A stretch of DNA of 64,000 nucleotides from Lacisediminihabitans sp040549525. Its GTDB lineage: Bacteria > Actinomycetota > Actinomycetes > Actinomycetales > Microbacteriaceae. Of the stretch, positions 24,917-33,076 are shown piece by piece. The notes below the pieces were generated by a model. It did not search any database. It was not told the DNA's origin and saw only the letters and a program-made list of their open reading frames with translations. Numbering within the stretch: the first letter of the stretch is position 1; each line of letters opens with the position of its first letter. The translations under genes were made by a program, and so were the position numbers. The stretch is taken from NCBI RefSeq assembly GCF_040549525.1, contig NZ_JBEPTM010000004.1:62001-126000 (forward strand), in the 5' to 3' direction.

Positions 24917-25480
24917 ATGTCCGAAACCAGCCCAAACGTGACAAGACATCCAGAAACTATTCAGAGCAATTGGATTTCGCCGTTGGCGGACGATCCCAGG
25001 GATGAAGCCTTGACCGCCCGGGATGTAACGGAACGAGTCGATTCGTTCCATGGCCGCGAGATGTCGGATTGCTTCGGTCGGAGGCGGGAGCGGCATTGCC
25101 ACGATCCGCAGCCTCCCACCGCCCACGAGTGCAGACGAGCCGCCTGGGTGATTTTCCTAACGGCAGGAGCGTGCTTCGCCGCCACCATTCTTCTTTACAT
25201 CGCGATTAGCCAGTTCGACTACCACCAGTTTTTTGTCCCCGGGCGTGTGCTCGTCAGCACCGCTGTCTGGTTCCTGCCCTCTCTGACTATCTTCCTGGCC
25301 GTGCTCGCCGCGAATGCAAGTGCGTGGAGCATAATCCTTCCTGGCCTGGCTCATCTCGGCCGAGCCCCACGGCTCGTCTCGACCGCTGCGTTGGTGGTTT
25401 CGTTCACGATACTTTCGCCCATCGTCGTTGCCACGCTCATGCTGGCAGCTTTTTACCCGTTGGCCAGGCTCTGGTACTAG
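24917..25480 (+). CDS. Hypothetical membrane protein
   Basis: 187 residues from the first ATG. The C-terminal 110 residues hold three hydrophobic helices (WVIFLTAGACFAATILLYIA; the FLPSLTIFLAVLAANA region; VVSFTILSPIVVATLML). The N-terminal 75 residues are polar and less convincing; an internal ATG at 25061 would give a 139-residue protein with the same membrane part. Divergent from the sigma operon. Family not recognised. Confidence 0.55.
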   Translation: MSETSPNVTRHPETIQSNWISPLADDPRDEALTARDVTERVDSFHGREMSDCFGRRRERHCHDPQPPTAHECRRAAWVIFLTAGACFAATILLYIAISQFDYHQFFVPGRVLVSTAVWFLPSLTIFLAVLAANASAWSIILPGLAHLGRAPRLVSTAALVVSFTILSPIVVATLMLAAFYPLARLWY

Positions 25481-25729
25481 AAAAGTCGCTGGCTGAAGAA
25501 TCACTCGGCCAACCTGCAGTCAGGCGGCCGGAGCTGACATTCACGTCGATAAGCTCTGGGGCGTCACTCTCAATGCCGCGTTTTCGGATTCGTAGCGACC
25601 TGCATCGAACCAAGTCGTGGTCAACGTTCCACTTACGGGGGGGACCCAGCGGTGGATCCGTGCGCGTCTTCGCGATGCCGTCCTCAACGCAGTGCCATCA
25701 TGGAGTGAGCGGGCGAAAGTGGACCAGCC

Positions 25730-26254
25730 ATGACGGCGAGGAATGTGGTGAGCCAACGCACCGACGCAAGGGGGTCAACCACCGGCCGTCCGCATGTCGT
25801 GTGGTTCGCTGCGGGATCAGCAAGCGCCGCAGTGACCGGTGGATTATTGGCAGCGCTCTACATCACATCGGCTATCGGCTGGTCGCTGGAAGGCAGATCG
25901 CCGGGCTCGGGGTGGCTCGGTATCGTCATGGGAGTTGTTGTCGGCGGGATCGTCGGTGGGATCGGGATCGGTATTCAGCGTCGGGCGTCGATTCCGCGGG
26001 TGAGCGCACCGCTGATCGCTCTGGCACTACTGGTGCTGTTGGGGATCATTGTGTGGGTGGTGCTTATACCGTTCGACGCGAACGGAAGTCTCCGGTACGG
26101 GGTGGCTGTGATAGCGTCACTCGTCACGATCGCCACCGTCCTCGGGACCGCAATTGTCGCACTGACCAACTCGGCGCTGTGGCTGCGCGTTGGTGGTATG
26201 GCCAGCGCTCTCATCGCTGTTTCATTGGTGATTGGCCTACTGCAAGGCGGGTAG
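25730..26254 (+). CDS. Hypothetical four-helix membrane protein
   Basis: 174 residues with four hydrophobic helices: around 25-50, 62-82 (glycine-rich GIVMGVVVGGIVGGIGIGI), 93-112 and 122-172 (split by a short loop). Short charged N-terminus, no signal cleavage site, no recognised domain. A 249-base gap before it holds nothing identifiable. It lies in a patch of lower-GC unknown genes. Confidence 0.6.
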   Translation: MTARNVVSQRTDARGSTTGRPHVVWFAAGSASAAVTGGLLAALYITSAIGWSLEGRSPGSGWLGIVMGVVVGGIVGGIGIGIQRRASIPRVSAPLIALALLVLLGIIVWVVLIPFDANGSLRYGVAVIASLVTIATVLGTAIVALTNSALWLRVGGMASALIAVSLVIGLLQGG

Positions 26255-26324
26255 TGCCTGTTGATTCCATGAGCCGGTCATCGTTCCCCTTGCGATCACG
26301 ACACCAGTAGCGCAACCTCGTTGC

Positions 26325-26594
26325 ATGAGCACAACCGAAATGCCTCATCCTCTGTCGCGCAAGGATGCTGCGGCACTAATTGGAATACTCGCAGCGTTCT
26401 CTGGGGAGATCATTCTCGGGCAATTCAAAGACGAACAACTCGCTCCCATCGGAGACCGAATGACAAGAGACGAGCTGCTCCCGCCAGGGGCGTCGCAAGG
26501 AGAAATGCTCCAGAGCCTCGCGGACTTGATCGAGCGTATTAGAGCTGCGCTCGGCGAATATGACTCACCACCCTTTACCGATCACGTCATTTGA
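26325..26594 (+). CDS. Small hypothetical protein (89 aa)
   Basis: 89 residues, soluble, mostly helical, with an acidic C-terminal half (LQSLADLIERIRAALGEYD). The start lacks a clear ribosome site. Codon use is less GC-biased than core genes. No family recognised. It sits between two other unknown genes on the same strand. Confidence 0.5.
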   Translation: MSTTEMPHPLSRKDAAALIGILAAFSGEIILGQFKDEQLAPIGDRMTRDELLPPGASQGEMLQSLADLIERIRAALGEYDSPPFTDHVI

Positions 26595-26772
26595 GGTTCC
26601 GTTTGCGGGCGGCCACTACCGACGAAAAGCGGTCTCGAACGCGAACGCGAACACGAACCTGCGTAACTTGCCGTCCACTCATCGTCCCCCGTATGAGCAA
26701 CTGGCAACGGGCAACTTTCGGAGAGTGTGGGCATGTCTTGTGCGTCTTGTTGCCCGCTGGCACAATCCAATA

Positions 26773-27243
26773 GTGATTCGTCCTCGAACCGTCGTTACCG
26801 TGATGATCGTCGGTCTGGGCATCGCGACAACTGCCGGCTGCGCGTCAGAGCCGGCTCCAACCCATGATTGGTCTGCTCGCATGACCGCCCTCCTCAGTGA
26901 TCCTGGCGGGCAGGGGGGTGCCGGCGGAGATCTCAGAGTTGACAAGGGGGCCAAAAGTGCTCGGGGGACTGCTGAACTGGCCAGCGTTCCCACTGGTGAG
27001 TACGACGTTCTCGCAGTGTGTACCGGGGCTGGAATTGTTCACATTGCAATCGAGAGCGCCAGTTCCTCTGGCAGAGTGCTCGCCTCATCCGACATCGCCT
27101 GCGGGGCCACCCTGAGACTTCCGGTCAGCCTGCCCATGACCGGCATCGTTCTCGAGGCCACAAGCACCAGCACCTCCGCGCAATGGCAAGCAACCTTGGT
27201 AACCCCGGGCTGGGAACCAAGCACCACAACTTATTCCCCCTGA
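26773..27243 (+). CDS. Small secreted lipoprotein
   Basis: 156 residues from GTG 26773. Hydrophobic segment VVTVMIVGLGIATTAGC ends in a lipobox-like TAGC. The mature protein is small and rich in Ser/Thr/Ala with two further cysteines (VCTGAG, DIACGA), a beta-rich pattern. The frame is open upstream to 26560 without a signal. A terminator-like hairpin follows at 27335. Family not recognised. Confidence 0.6.
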   Translation: MIRPRTVVTVMIVGLGIATTAGCASEPAPTHDWSARMTALLSDPGGQGGAGGDLRVDKGAKSARGTAELASVPTGEYDVLAVCTGAGIVHIAIESASSSGRVLASSDIACGATLRLPVSLPMTGIVLEATSTSTSAQWQATLVTPGWEPSTTTYSP

Positions 27244-27334
27244 TAGCGATTCCCCAAAGGTTCCCCTGCGGGCGCCGACGGCCACCTCTCGGTCAAGCTA
27301 TCTCCGGAGTCACCTAGCTATTCGGAACACTCGA

Positions 27335-27355
27335 AGCCCTGGCGGGCTGCTTTTT
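27335..27355 (+). terminator. Hairpin with T-run after the lipoprotein gene
   Basis: 5-bp stem AGCCC/GGGCT with loop TGGC followed by GCTTTTT, about 90 bases after the lipoprotein stop. It is weak but in the right place, and lies just outside the left end of the integrated element. Confidence 0.45.
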
Positions 27356-27399
27356 CGGAGTGCGTGGCAAGATCCGACATGAGCTGGCAGGCCACAATG

Positions 27400-27444
27400 G
27401 TGCCCCCAGGCAGATTCGAACTGCCGCCCCTGCCTCCGGAGGGC
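27400..27444. repeat. Left attachment site (attL), copy of the tRNA-Arg 3' end
   Basis: 45 bases identical to 33418-33462; identity stops at both ends (G versus A on each side). It covers the tRNA's acceptor 3' strand, T arm, variable loop and part of the anticodon arm. It is not a functional tRNA because the 5' half is missing. The bases just outside it (27398-27400, TGG) would supply an encoded CCA tail in the unoccupied site. Confidence 0.92.
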
Positions 27445-27545
27445 GATTGGGTGGCGCGTTATGGGTCGAAAATGCCCCGACTCCGGCCCATTTGCTGGAT
27501 TCTACGCTGACCACGGATGCGCTCGCTGACCCCGTGCGTGCCTCA

Positions 27546-27568
27546 GTTGTTGCCATTCTGTTGCCACG
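27546..27568. repeat. Candidate integrase arm site, left
   Basis: GTTGTTGCCA-TTC-TGTTGCCACG; 20 of 23 bases match the copy at 33335-33357 in the same orientation. Each copy contains TTGCCA twice, 11 bases apart, one helical turn, as expected for paired recombinase arm or excisionase sites. It lies 101 bases inside attL. Confidence 0.6.
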
Positions 27569-27634
27569 GAGCCGATAGACCAATCGCCTTGGGTGGTGCC
27601 GAAAGCTAAGACTGGAGATCGGAGAGGGGCCGTC

Positions 27635-27811
27635 GTGACCCAACGAGCTAGAGATGTTGTTGCGGCTTGGCGCGCTCTCGAGCCCCCTGAAAAGTTGCGG
27701 ATTCGAAAGTCAATCGTCCTTGATCGCGTTGTGGCGAGCATGGCGATGGAGGGTGAGCCGGTGTCTCAGGAATGGATCAATGAGGCGAGAGCCCGGCGAG
27801 CTCATCTATGA
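27635..27811 (+). CDS. Small VbhA-like antitoxin, orphan
   Basis: 58 residues from GTG 27635, with GGAGAGG 7 bases upstream. Helical; the central LDRVVASMAMEGEPVSQEWI followed by NEARAR resembles the inhibitory-helix region of VbhA-type antitoxins of Fic toxins (S-x-x-x-E-G motif, then a polar helix). No Fic gene (HPFxxGNG) follows: the next gene is convergent. So it may be an orphan antitoxin, or its toxin was lost. The family call is tentative. Confidence 0.5.
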   Translation: MTQRARDVVAAWRALEPPEKLRIRKSIVLDRVVASMAMEGEPVSQEWINEARARRAHL

Positions 27812-27839
27812 ACTTCGACACCTCTCGAAGATCACTAAC

Positions 27840-29045
27840 CTACGCCGACGCGGAAGCTCGGCGAATCGATTCCGGGATAACGGAAGCCTTCGCCAGCGGT
27901 CTCGGATAGTGTCCGGGCGTAAACGGCAGCTGCGTCGAAATCAGTTCCTCGGGCAGCCATGGCGACCGGGCCCGTTTGAAGAAGCCGGTCTTAGGCAGCA
28001 TCGCGGTAAGTGCATCTCTATCCAGCGGCGCATCGGACCAAGCACGGAAAATGGTTTCGCCATCCTGCGAATCACTCTCCGACGCGATGTGTGGCGCGAC
28101 AAGGGCCGCGTACTCTCGGCCGAACAGTGTCCACCAAACCGGATGAGGAGGTAGGCCCATCCACCCTTCCTTGTAGCGAATAAGCGCGTAGCGGTTCTCC
28201 TCCTTTCCATCGTACCACACCGAGAGGCCGCCCCACCCGACATTTCGGATCACCTCTGCCGATGCAAAATAAGCTTGGCCCGCGCGTCCGAACTCGACGA
28301 CAAGCGCGCGTAGCGCGTTGCGCCATTTCGGCCCCTCGAACGCAGACCGCTCCAAGGAAAGGCGAAAAGTAGGCAGGTCGGCGGGCGAGCCGTCCCACTT
28401 GCGGGTCGCTAGGTTTCCATCGATGACGGGAAAAGATCCCTTCCAAAAGAGCAGCCCTTTGGAGTTGTCGGCGGCTTCCCTGAAGCCGGAGTCGCCTAGC
28501 GTTTCAAGCTTGCTCTGCAAGGGTTCGAACTCCCCGAAGCGGCGGGGCAGAGCTTCGGGCAGGTACTTTCGCGCAGTGGTCAAGTAAAGCGACGCGAGGT
28601 CGGCTACTCCGGGGAGAAAGTGCCAAGTCATCTCTATGAGATCGATCCGCTCGTTGCCCTTGGGTCGCGGGACAGTTCTATTTGCCTTTCCCGCCCAAAT
28701 CGCATCAGATTGTTGATCAAGAATCGCGCCGTTGACACTCGCAGCCAACCGCTTCGAGAAGCGGACGGCATGAGGGATTGACACTTCCGCACTCCCTTCG
28801 ACCAGAACTTGGTACATGACTGTGACGCCTATCGCGACAAGCGCGAGTTCCTCTGGCACATCCTCTGGCTCTACGTCGAACGGCCCATCGACGGTGAAGC
28901 AGTAGCCGGCGCGCTTACCTCGAACCACCGTGATGCCTTGTTCAGTGCTGTCAACGACATCTATGTCTGCGCCCGCCCGGACGATCTGAATTAGCTCAGC
29001 ACGGGAGAGAAATCGTTCGCCGAAGACGGTCAGATCGTATGACAT
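27840..29045 (-). CDS. Unrecognised 401-residue protein of the integrated element
   Basis: 401 residues from ATG 29045 (MSYDLTVFGERFLSRAELI). No signal or membrane helix. The N-terminal 100 residues look like a small alpha/beta domain. The C-terminal half is rich in Trp and aromatics (WYDGKEENRYALIRYKEGWM, then PPHPVWWTLFGREYAA). I do not recognise the family; the shape loosely recalls immunity-type proteins of polymorphic toxins, but that is weak. It lies 103 bases downstream of the nucleotidyltransferase on the same strand and could be a third gene of that operon. The frame extends upstream to 29216 into the toxin gene without features. Confidence 0.72.
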   Translation of the reverse strand: MSYDLTVFGERFLSRAELIQIVRAGADIDVVDSTEQGITVVRGKRAGYCFTVDGPFDVEPEDVPEELALVAIGVTVMYQVLVEGSAEVSIPHAVRFSKRLAASVNGAILDQQSDAIWAGKANRTVPRPKGNERIDLIEMTWHFLPGVADLASLYLTTARKYLPEALPRRFGEFEPLQSKLETLGDSGFREAADNSKGLLFWKGSFPVIDGNLATRKWDGSPADLPTFRLSLERSAFEGPKWRNALRALVVEFGRAGQAYFASAEVIRNVGWGGLSVWYDGKEENRYALIRYKEGWMGLPPHPVWWTLFGREYAALVAPHIASESDSQDGETIFRAWSDAPLDRDALTAMLPKTGFFKRARSPWLPEELISTQLPFTPGHYPRPLAKASVIPESIRRASASA

Positions 29046-29148
29046 GCCCTGAAGTCTTCCATGCGTGGATCTTGTGTCGCGATTGTCAGTCCCTAGACAA
29101 GGGGCGGTGTTTGTGGAGCTTGGTCGATTCGCCGTTAGTTGATTGCGG

Positions 29149-29916
29149 TCAGCATTTAGCGACAGCAAGCGGAGCAGCAATGACAATCGCTGCAAGGTTC
29201 CTTCGACCTTTAACACGCTGGGGCTCGCTCAAGTTCAGCCACGCGGGGTGAGCTACTTCGCCGAGTTTGGTCGCAATGATGGTCAGCCGTTTCCGGTCGT
29301 TCGAGCTGAGATGTGAAAGATCAAGCTCCCCAACTGTTCCAATGCTTGTGAGCAGCACTGCGGCGTCATCGAGGTGGCGTCCGGGATCGCGCGAATCCAC
29401 GACACTTGCGGCGCCTTTGCCGACAAGTGCGCCGAGTACGTCTGGCACGCCGAGAGCCACCGTGCGGGTCGTGGATGTCACGACAAACGTGTCCCGCCGC
29501 CGCAGAGATTGCTCGCCCGCAGTGACCGCGAATGCTGGCCGCATCATGAATCGTGGCTTCAACTGGGACGGCAGGTGATCGGCAACCATCATGTCGACCT
29601 GTTCCCGATTGCGCTGGAAACGGTAGACCGGCTCCTTCCTGCTGGATGGAACGATGGGCTCGAATCCGATCCTCGTCAATGCCGAGGCGATGCTCATTAC
29701 GTTTGAGTGATTGGCCGCGACATCCACGACCAGGTCGACGTCTTTGGTCGCTCGTGGAGGGGGGATGCCGGCTCGCCGCGCATGGAGCTGAACCATGAGC
29801 CCGCCGACCAGAACCCAATCAGCGGTGTCTGTCGCCTCGATGACGTCAAAGACCGTGCTCCAGGGAGGCAGTAGGTCGTCGTCGCCGATGTCTATCGTGT
29901 GTTCTTCGCCAGCCAT
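29149..29916 (-). CDS. Nucleotidyltransferase, AbiEii-like toxin
   Basis: 255 residues. Polymerase-beta-type nucleotidyltransferase core: GG pair (VLVGGLMVQLHA, Gly38-39), catalytic DVD (TKDVDLVV, Asp59/Asp61) and a third acidic residue in EQVDMMVADH. This is the arrangement of AbiEii-type toxins (type IV toxin-antitoxin, abortive infection) and MenT-like enzymes, which modify tRNA or other targets. Its start lies within the end of the HTH gene (25-base overlap), so the two are coupled. All catalytic residues are present. Confidence 0.82.
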   Translation of the reverse strand: MAGEEHTIDIGDDDLLPPWSTVFDVIEATDTADWVLVGGLMVQLHARRAGIPPPRATKDVDLVVDVAANHSNVMSIASALTRIGFEPIVPSSRKEPVYRFQRNREQVDMMVADHLPSQLKPRFMMRPAFAVTAGEQSLRRRDTFVVTSTTRTVALGVPDVLGALVGKGAASVVDSRDPGRHLDDAAVLLTSIGTVGELDLSHLSSNDRKRLTIIATKLGEVAHPAWLNLSEPQRVKGRRNLAAIVIAAPLAVAKC

Positions 29917-30578
29917 CGCTGCCTCATCTCCTCGAGTGCGGCAAGGCCAGCTGAGCGCTCTCGGGTTAATGTGCTTCTCACGAGGTCGGCAGCGATCACG
30001 GCAGCCGGTGAGTAGCGCCCCTCGAAGTTCAGCGAGTCGTGTCGCTCATAGATTGTCACGTCGCCGTTGTTGTCAGGTGACAAGAGGTGCCGTCGTGCGA
30101 ACGAGTCAAGTGTCTCGTTGTTGCGGAGGTACCCCTCGACGACCTGAGTCTGGTTGGTGAGTTCGGTGTCAATCACGTCGGCAGCGCTCCTACCGGTGAG
30201 CACGAGCTCGTTGTCGGTCTTGACAATTGAGTCGGCCGTGTAGTGGTGCCCGACTGTTCGAGAAGCGACTTTGCGGGCGATCTCCTCCGCAGTGCTTATG
30301 CGGATACGTCGGCGGATTCGGGCTAACGTACTCTGCGAGAGTCCGGTGGACGACTGGCCAGAAAGTTCGCCGAGTAGCGCCCAGGAGGACGCGGCCGACC
30401 ACGTGCGTCCCGCGCCCGCGTTGAGCGACCGGCGCTCGCTGATTGAGCGGGGAGTCACGAGCCAGGTGCCGTCGGAGAGTTGCTCGCCGGAGAGCTTGCC
30501 AGCTCGCAGAAGGTCTGTGACTTGGCGTTGAGACACGCCGAGTGCCCGGGCAGCATCCTTCGTCATCAAGTTGTCCAT
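29892..30578 (-). CDS. HTH DNA-binding protein, putative AbiEi-like antitoxin
   Basis: 228 residues. N-terminal MerR/excisionase-like HTH (LMTKDAARALGVSQRQVTDL), then an Arg/Ser-rich linker and a C-terminal domain ending EEMRQRWLAKN. Start ATG 30578 is preceded by GAGGTGAAATGAC. It overlaps the nucleotidyltransferase, as AbiEi overlaps AbiEii, and would autoregulate and neutralise the toxin. The HTH type differs from classical AbiEi winged helices, so the pair may be a variant. Divergent from the integrase across a gap with a large hairpin. Confidence 0.72.
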   Translation of the reverse strand: MDNLMTKDAARALGVSQRQVTDLLRAGKLSGEQLSDGTWLVTPRSISERRSLNAGAGRTWSAASSWALLGELSGQSSTGLSQSTLARIRRRIRISTAEEIARKVASRTVGHHYTADSIVKTDNELVLTGRSAADVIDTELTNQTQVVEGYLRNNETLDSFARRHLLSPDNNGDVTIYERHDSLNFEGRYSPAAVIAADLVRSTLTRERSAGLAALEEMRQRWLAKNTR

Positions 30579-30737
30579 GTCATTTCACCTCTGCTGTCAG
30601 AGCAATTATGACATATCTGAATCGCCGCGAAAAGGTGGTCCTGGAACTTCCTTTGCCTATTCCAAGGGCAGGAATACCCGAAGGAACAGTTGGCGCTGCA
30701 TTTTTGCTGATCAGCCGCCACCCCCGCGCTGCGAGCG

Positions 30738-30789
30738 CTTCCCAACCTCCCACACCCATCGCAAGCTCTTGGAGTGGGAGGTTGGGAAG
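30738..30789. repeat. Perfect 16-bp inverted repeat in the integrase-antitoxin gap
   Basis: Arms CTTCCCAACCTCCCAC (30738-30753) and its exact complement (30774-30789) with a 20-base loop, in the 341-base gap between the divergent HTH gene and the integrase. The arms are polypurine/polypyrimidine. It could be a regulatory RNA hairpin, an operator for the HTH protein, or a processing/transfer origin. The rest of the gap shows nothing else. Confidence 0.75.
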
Positions 30790-30919
30790 TAAAGGGGTGG
30801 CCGCAGATAAGCAAAATTCAAAAAAGGTAGGTCAAAGTGGAAGCGGGCCGGCCGGGGGTTGCTGGGCGTCAGGCTGACAAGTCCGAGATAACGTCAGCGC
30901 CCCGACGTACTGTCGAATC

Positions 30920-32074
30920 ATGGGAAGCATCAGCGCATACCAAACCACGTCAGGCAAGCGCTATCGAGCGATGTTCCGAAAGCCCGACCACGCTCAAACC
31001 CAGAAGCATGGCTTCAAGACCAAGCGTGAGGCCGAGTTGTTCCTCGCGAGCGTCGAGATCGATAAGAGCCGCGGTGCGTACATCGATCCTTCAAAATCGC
31101 GTGTGCTCGTGGGGGAGTGGCTCGATGCTTGGATGGATGGTCGCACAGACTGGCGCGCAACTTCACGAGAGCGAGCTCGCGGTATCGTGGCGCTTCACAT
31201 CAAGCCTTCGCTCGGCGGCTACCCGCTCGGCTCGTTGACTCACGTCGCGGTCCAGGCATGGGCTGGTGGCCTCTCAAAGACGCAGTCGCCGTCGAGTGTG
31301 CGCAAGATTGTAAACGTGCTCTCTCGCAGCCTCCAGATGGCTGTGAAGGATGGCCGGCTTCCAGCCAACCCAGCTCACGGGCTTAATCTCCCGAAGGTCG
31401 GCAAGCTCTCCAAGCGGTATCTGACTCACGACGAAGTGAGGGATCTCGCCGACGCGGTCGATTCGCTTGGCAAGGGGATGTATCGGGGTGAGCGAAACAA
31501 CTACGGACTCATGGTGAAGGTCCTCGCCTATTGCGGGCTCCGCTGGGGCGAGGCATCCGGCTTGCGAGTTCAAGACATCGACTTCGTTCGTGGCCGGCTC
31601 GAAGTACAGCACACGATCGTCGAGGTTGATGGGGTGCAACTCGACTCCCAGCCCAAAGACTACGAAGCCCGTTCCATCCCAGTGCCGGCCTCGATCCTCG
31701 CCGACCTTAAATTCCACGTCGAAGGCAAGGAAGGCGGTTTACCGGCTTTCGCGGCAGCCCGCGGTGGCTGGCTACGCGGTCGCGTCTTCCGTCGCGGCTG
31801 GCTCGACGACGCCGCGAGCATGATTGGCCAAGATGGTTTGACTCCTCACGAACTGAGGCACACAGCAGCCAGTCTCGCGATCAGTGCGGGAGCGAACGTC
31901 AAGGCCGTACAGCGGATGCTTGGACACGCGTCTGCGGCGGTGACGCTCGATGTGTACTCGGACTTGTTCGAGTCAGATTTGGACGCGGTGTCAGCGGCGC
32001 TCGAAGACGCGATTGTTCGATCTGCGCGATCGATCTCCCAGAATAAGTCAGCTTCTATACCTCTACCTGAATAG
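30920..32074 (+). CDS. Tyrosine-type site-specific integrase
   Basis: 384 residues. N-terminal arm-binding domain (KRYRAMFRKPDHAQTQKHGFK), SAM-like core-binding domain about 65-165, and catalytic domain with Arg (YCGLRWGEASGL), HELRHTAAS (His and second Arg), GHASAAVT (His) and nucleophile Tyr in LDVYSDLF. All catalytic residues are present. It is a phage-type integrase of the group that uses tRNA 3' ends, matching the 45-bp repeat in tRNA-Arg. It lies 1.3 kb from attR. Start ATG 30920 has no strong ribosome site. Confidence 0.93.
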   Translation: MGSISAYQTTSGKRYRAMFRKPDHAQTQKHGFKTKREAELFLASVEIDKSRGAYIDPSKSRVLVGEWLDAWMDGRTDWRATSRERARGIVALHIKPSLGGYPLGSLTHVAVQAWAGGLSKTQSPSSVRKIVNVLSRSLQMAVKDGRLPANPAHGLNLPKVGKLSKRYLTHDEVRDLADAVDSLGKGMYRGERNNYGLMVKVLAYCGLRWGEASGLRVQDIDFVRGRLEVQHTIVEVDGVQLDSQPKDYEARSIPVPASILADLKFHVEGKEGGLPAFAAARGGWLRGRVFRRGWLDDAASMIGQDGLTPHELRHTAASLAISAGANVKAVQRMLGHASAAVTLDVYSDLFESDLDAVSAALEDAIVRSARSISQNKSASIPLPE

Positions 32075-32098
32075 AGGCCACGTCCACCTCAGCGACGC

Positions 32099-33043
32099 CT
32101 AATTGTCACCCGCACCATTTTCGTTCTGGAGCATCGTGTAGGACACGGTCGGAGGCTCGCTTGCATCTTCGACCTCGGCCCATGTGACTCGGGACCGGCG
32201 GCCGTAGAGGTGCAGCGCGGTCTCCAAAGTCTCCATCGCGCGTTGAGTTACCAGCGCCACCACCGCAACCGACGAGGTCATCCGTATGTGTGCCGACTGG
32301 TTCTCAATGTCCACGACAGCCTCGCTGCGCTCCATCGCCTCGACGAAGGCCCACTGTTTGCCATGGCTCAATCCCGACAACAGCTTCCACCAAGCGACAA
32401 GAGCCATGCGCGCGCTCGGGCGCATGGCTGGATCAGCTGTGATCGCAGCCTCGGCCTTAATAACTGTGTCGCTGTAGCTCACAACGGTGAACTGGAAGTC
32501 AGCCGGAGCCCCGAGGCTAGGTCGAGTCGCGATGAGCGCGCGGATTTCTTCCTGCGCGACCGCCTTCTGGCGCGAGTTCGGGTTGCCCAGCGATTCCTGG
32601 AACGTGTCGTGGTACTTCGCGTCTTCGACTGCCACCAAGTAGCTGCGGCGTAGCCGCTCATCTCGGCTGGCGGGCTCCAACAGGTAGATGGCGAGCGAAG
32701 CACTCTCGAGTGCGGCTCGGAGTATCGGATAGAGCGCGGACATCGGGAGCTCTCCTGCTCCAGTAAGGACCGGCTCCAGGATCGTTTGGACGGCCATGAG
32801 CGCGTCCAACGATGCCGACATGGCCGTGCCGTGCAAGCTGCCGGTGCGCCATCGTCCGAGGTACCGGTCATCGAGTCGAAGGCTGGACCTGTCGTCAACA
32901 ACCGCGACAAACTCACCCTTCAGCTTCGCCTCGGCTTCCGCAATTCGGGGGAACAGCAGCCGCAGGAGCGCAATGCCCATTTCCTCAGAGTCGGGGCTGA
33001 TCGCTCGGTTGAACTCGAACTCGGGCGGGTCCGGAATCGTCAT
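32099..33043 (-). CDS. Unrecognised 314-residue helical protein of the element
   Basis: 314 residues from ATG 33043 (MTIPDPPEFEFNRAIS). Soluble and almost wholly alpha-helical. Features are LYPILRAALESASLAIYLLEP, followed by a basic helix (RRSYLVAVEDAKYHD), and later GLSHGKQWAFVEA, a pattern seen in several uncharacterised helical families in actinobacterial islands. No catalytic motif recognised. Convergent with the integrase (24-base gap). The frame is open upstream to 33259, but that part overlaps the AlbA_2 remnant and lacks features. Confidence 0.65.
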   Translation of the reverse strand: MTIPDPPEFEFNRAISPDSEEMGIALLRLLFPRIAEAEAKLKGEFVAVVDDRSSLRLDDRYLGRWRTGSLHGTAMSASLDALMAVQTILEPVLTGAGELPMSALYPILRAALESASLAIYLLEPASRDERLRRSYLVAVEDAKYHDTFQESLGNPNSRQKAVAQEEIRALIATRPSLGAPADFQFTVVSYSDTVIKAEAAITADPAMRPSARMALVAWWKLLSGLSHGKQWAFVEAMERSEAVVDIENQSAHIRMTSSVAVVALVTQRAMETLETALHLYGRRSRVTWAEVEDASEPPTVSYTMLQNENGAGDN

Positions 33044-33076
33044 GTCTGAGAGTAGACCCAACTGCGATAAGTGCTC

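Noticed and set aside
27400..27444. Second tRNA-Arg gene
   Set aside because: Only the 3' part is present; there is no acceptor 5' strand or D arm, so it is an attachment-site copy.
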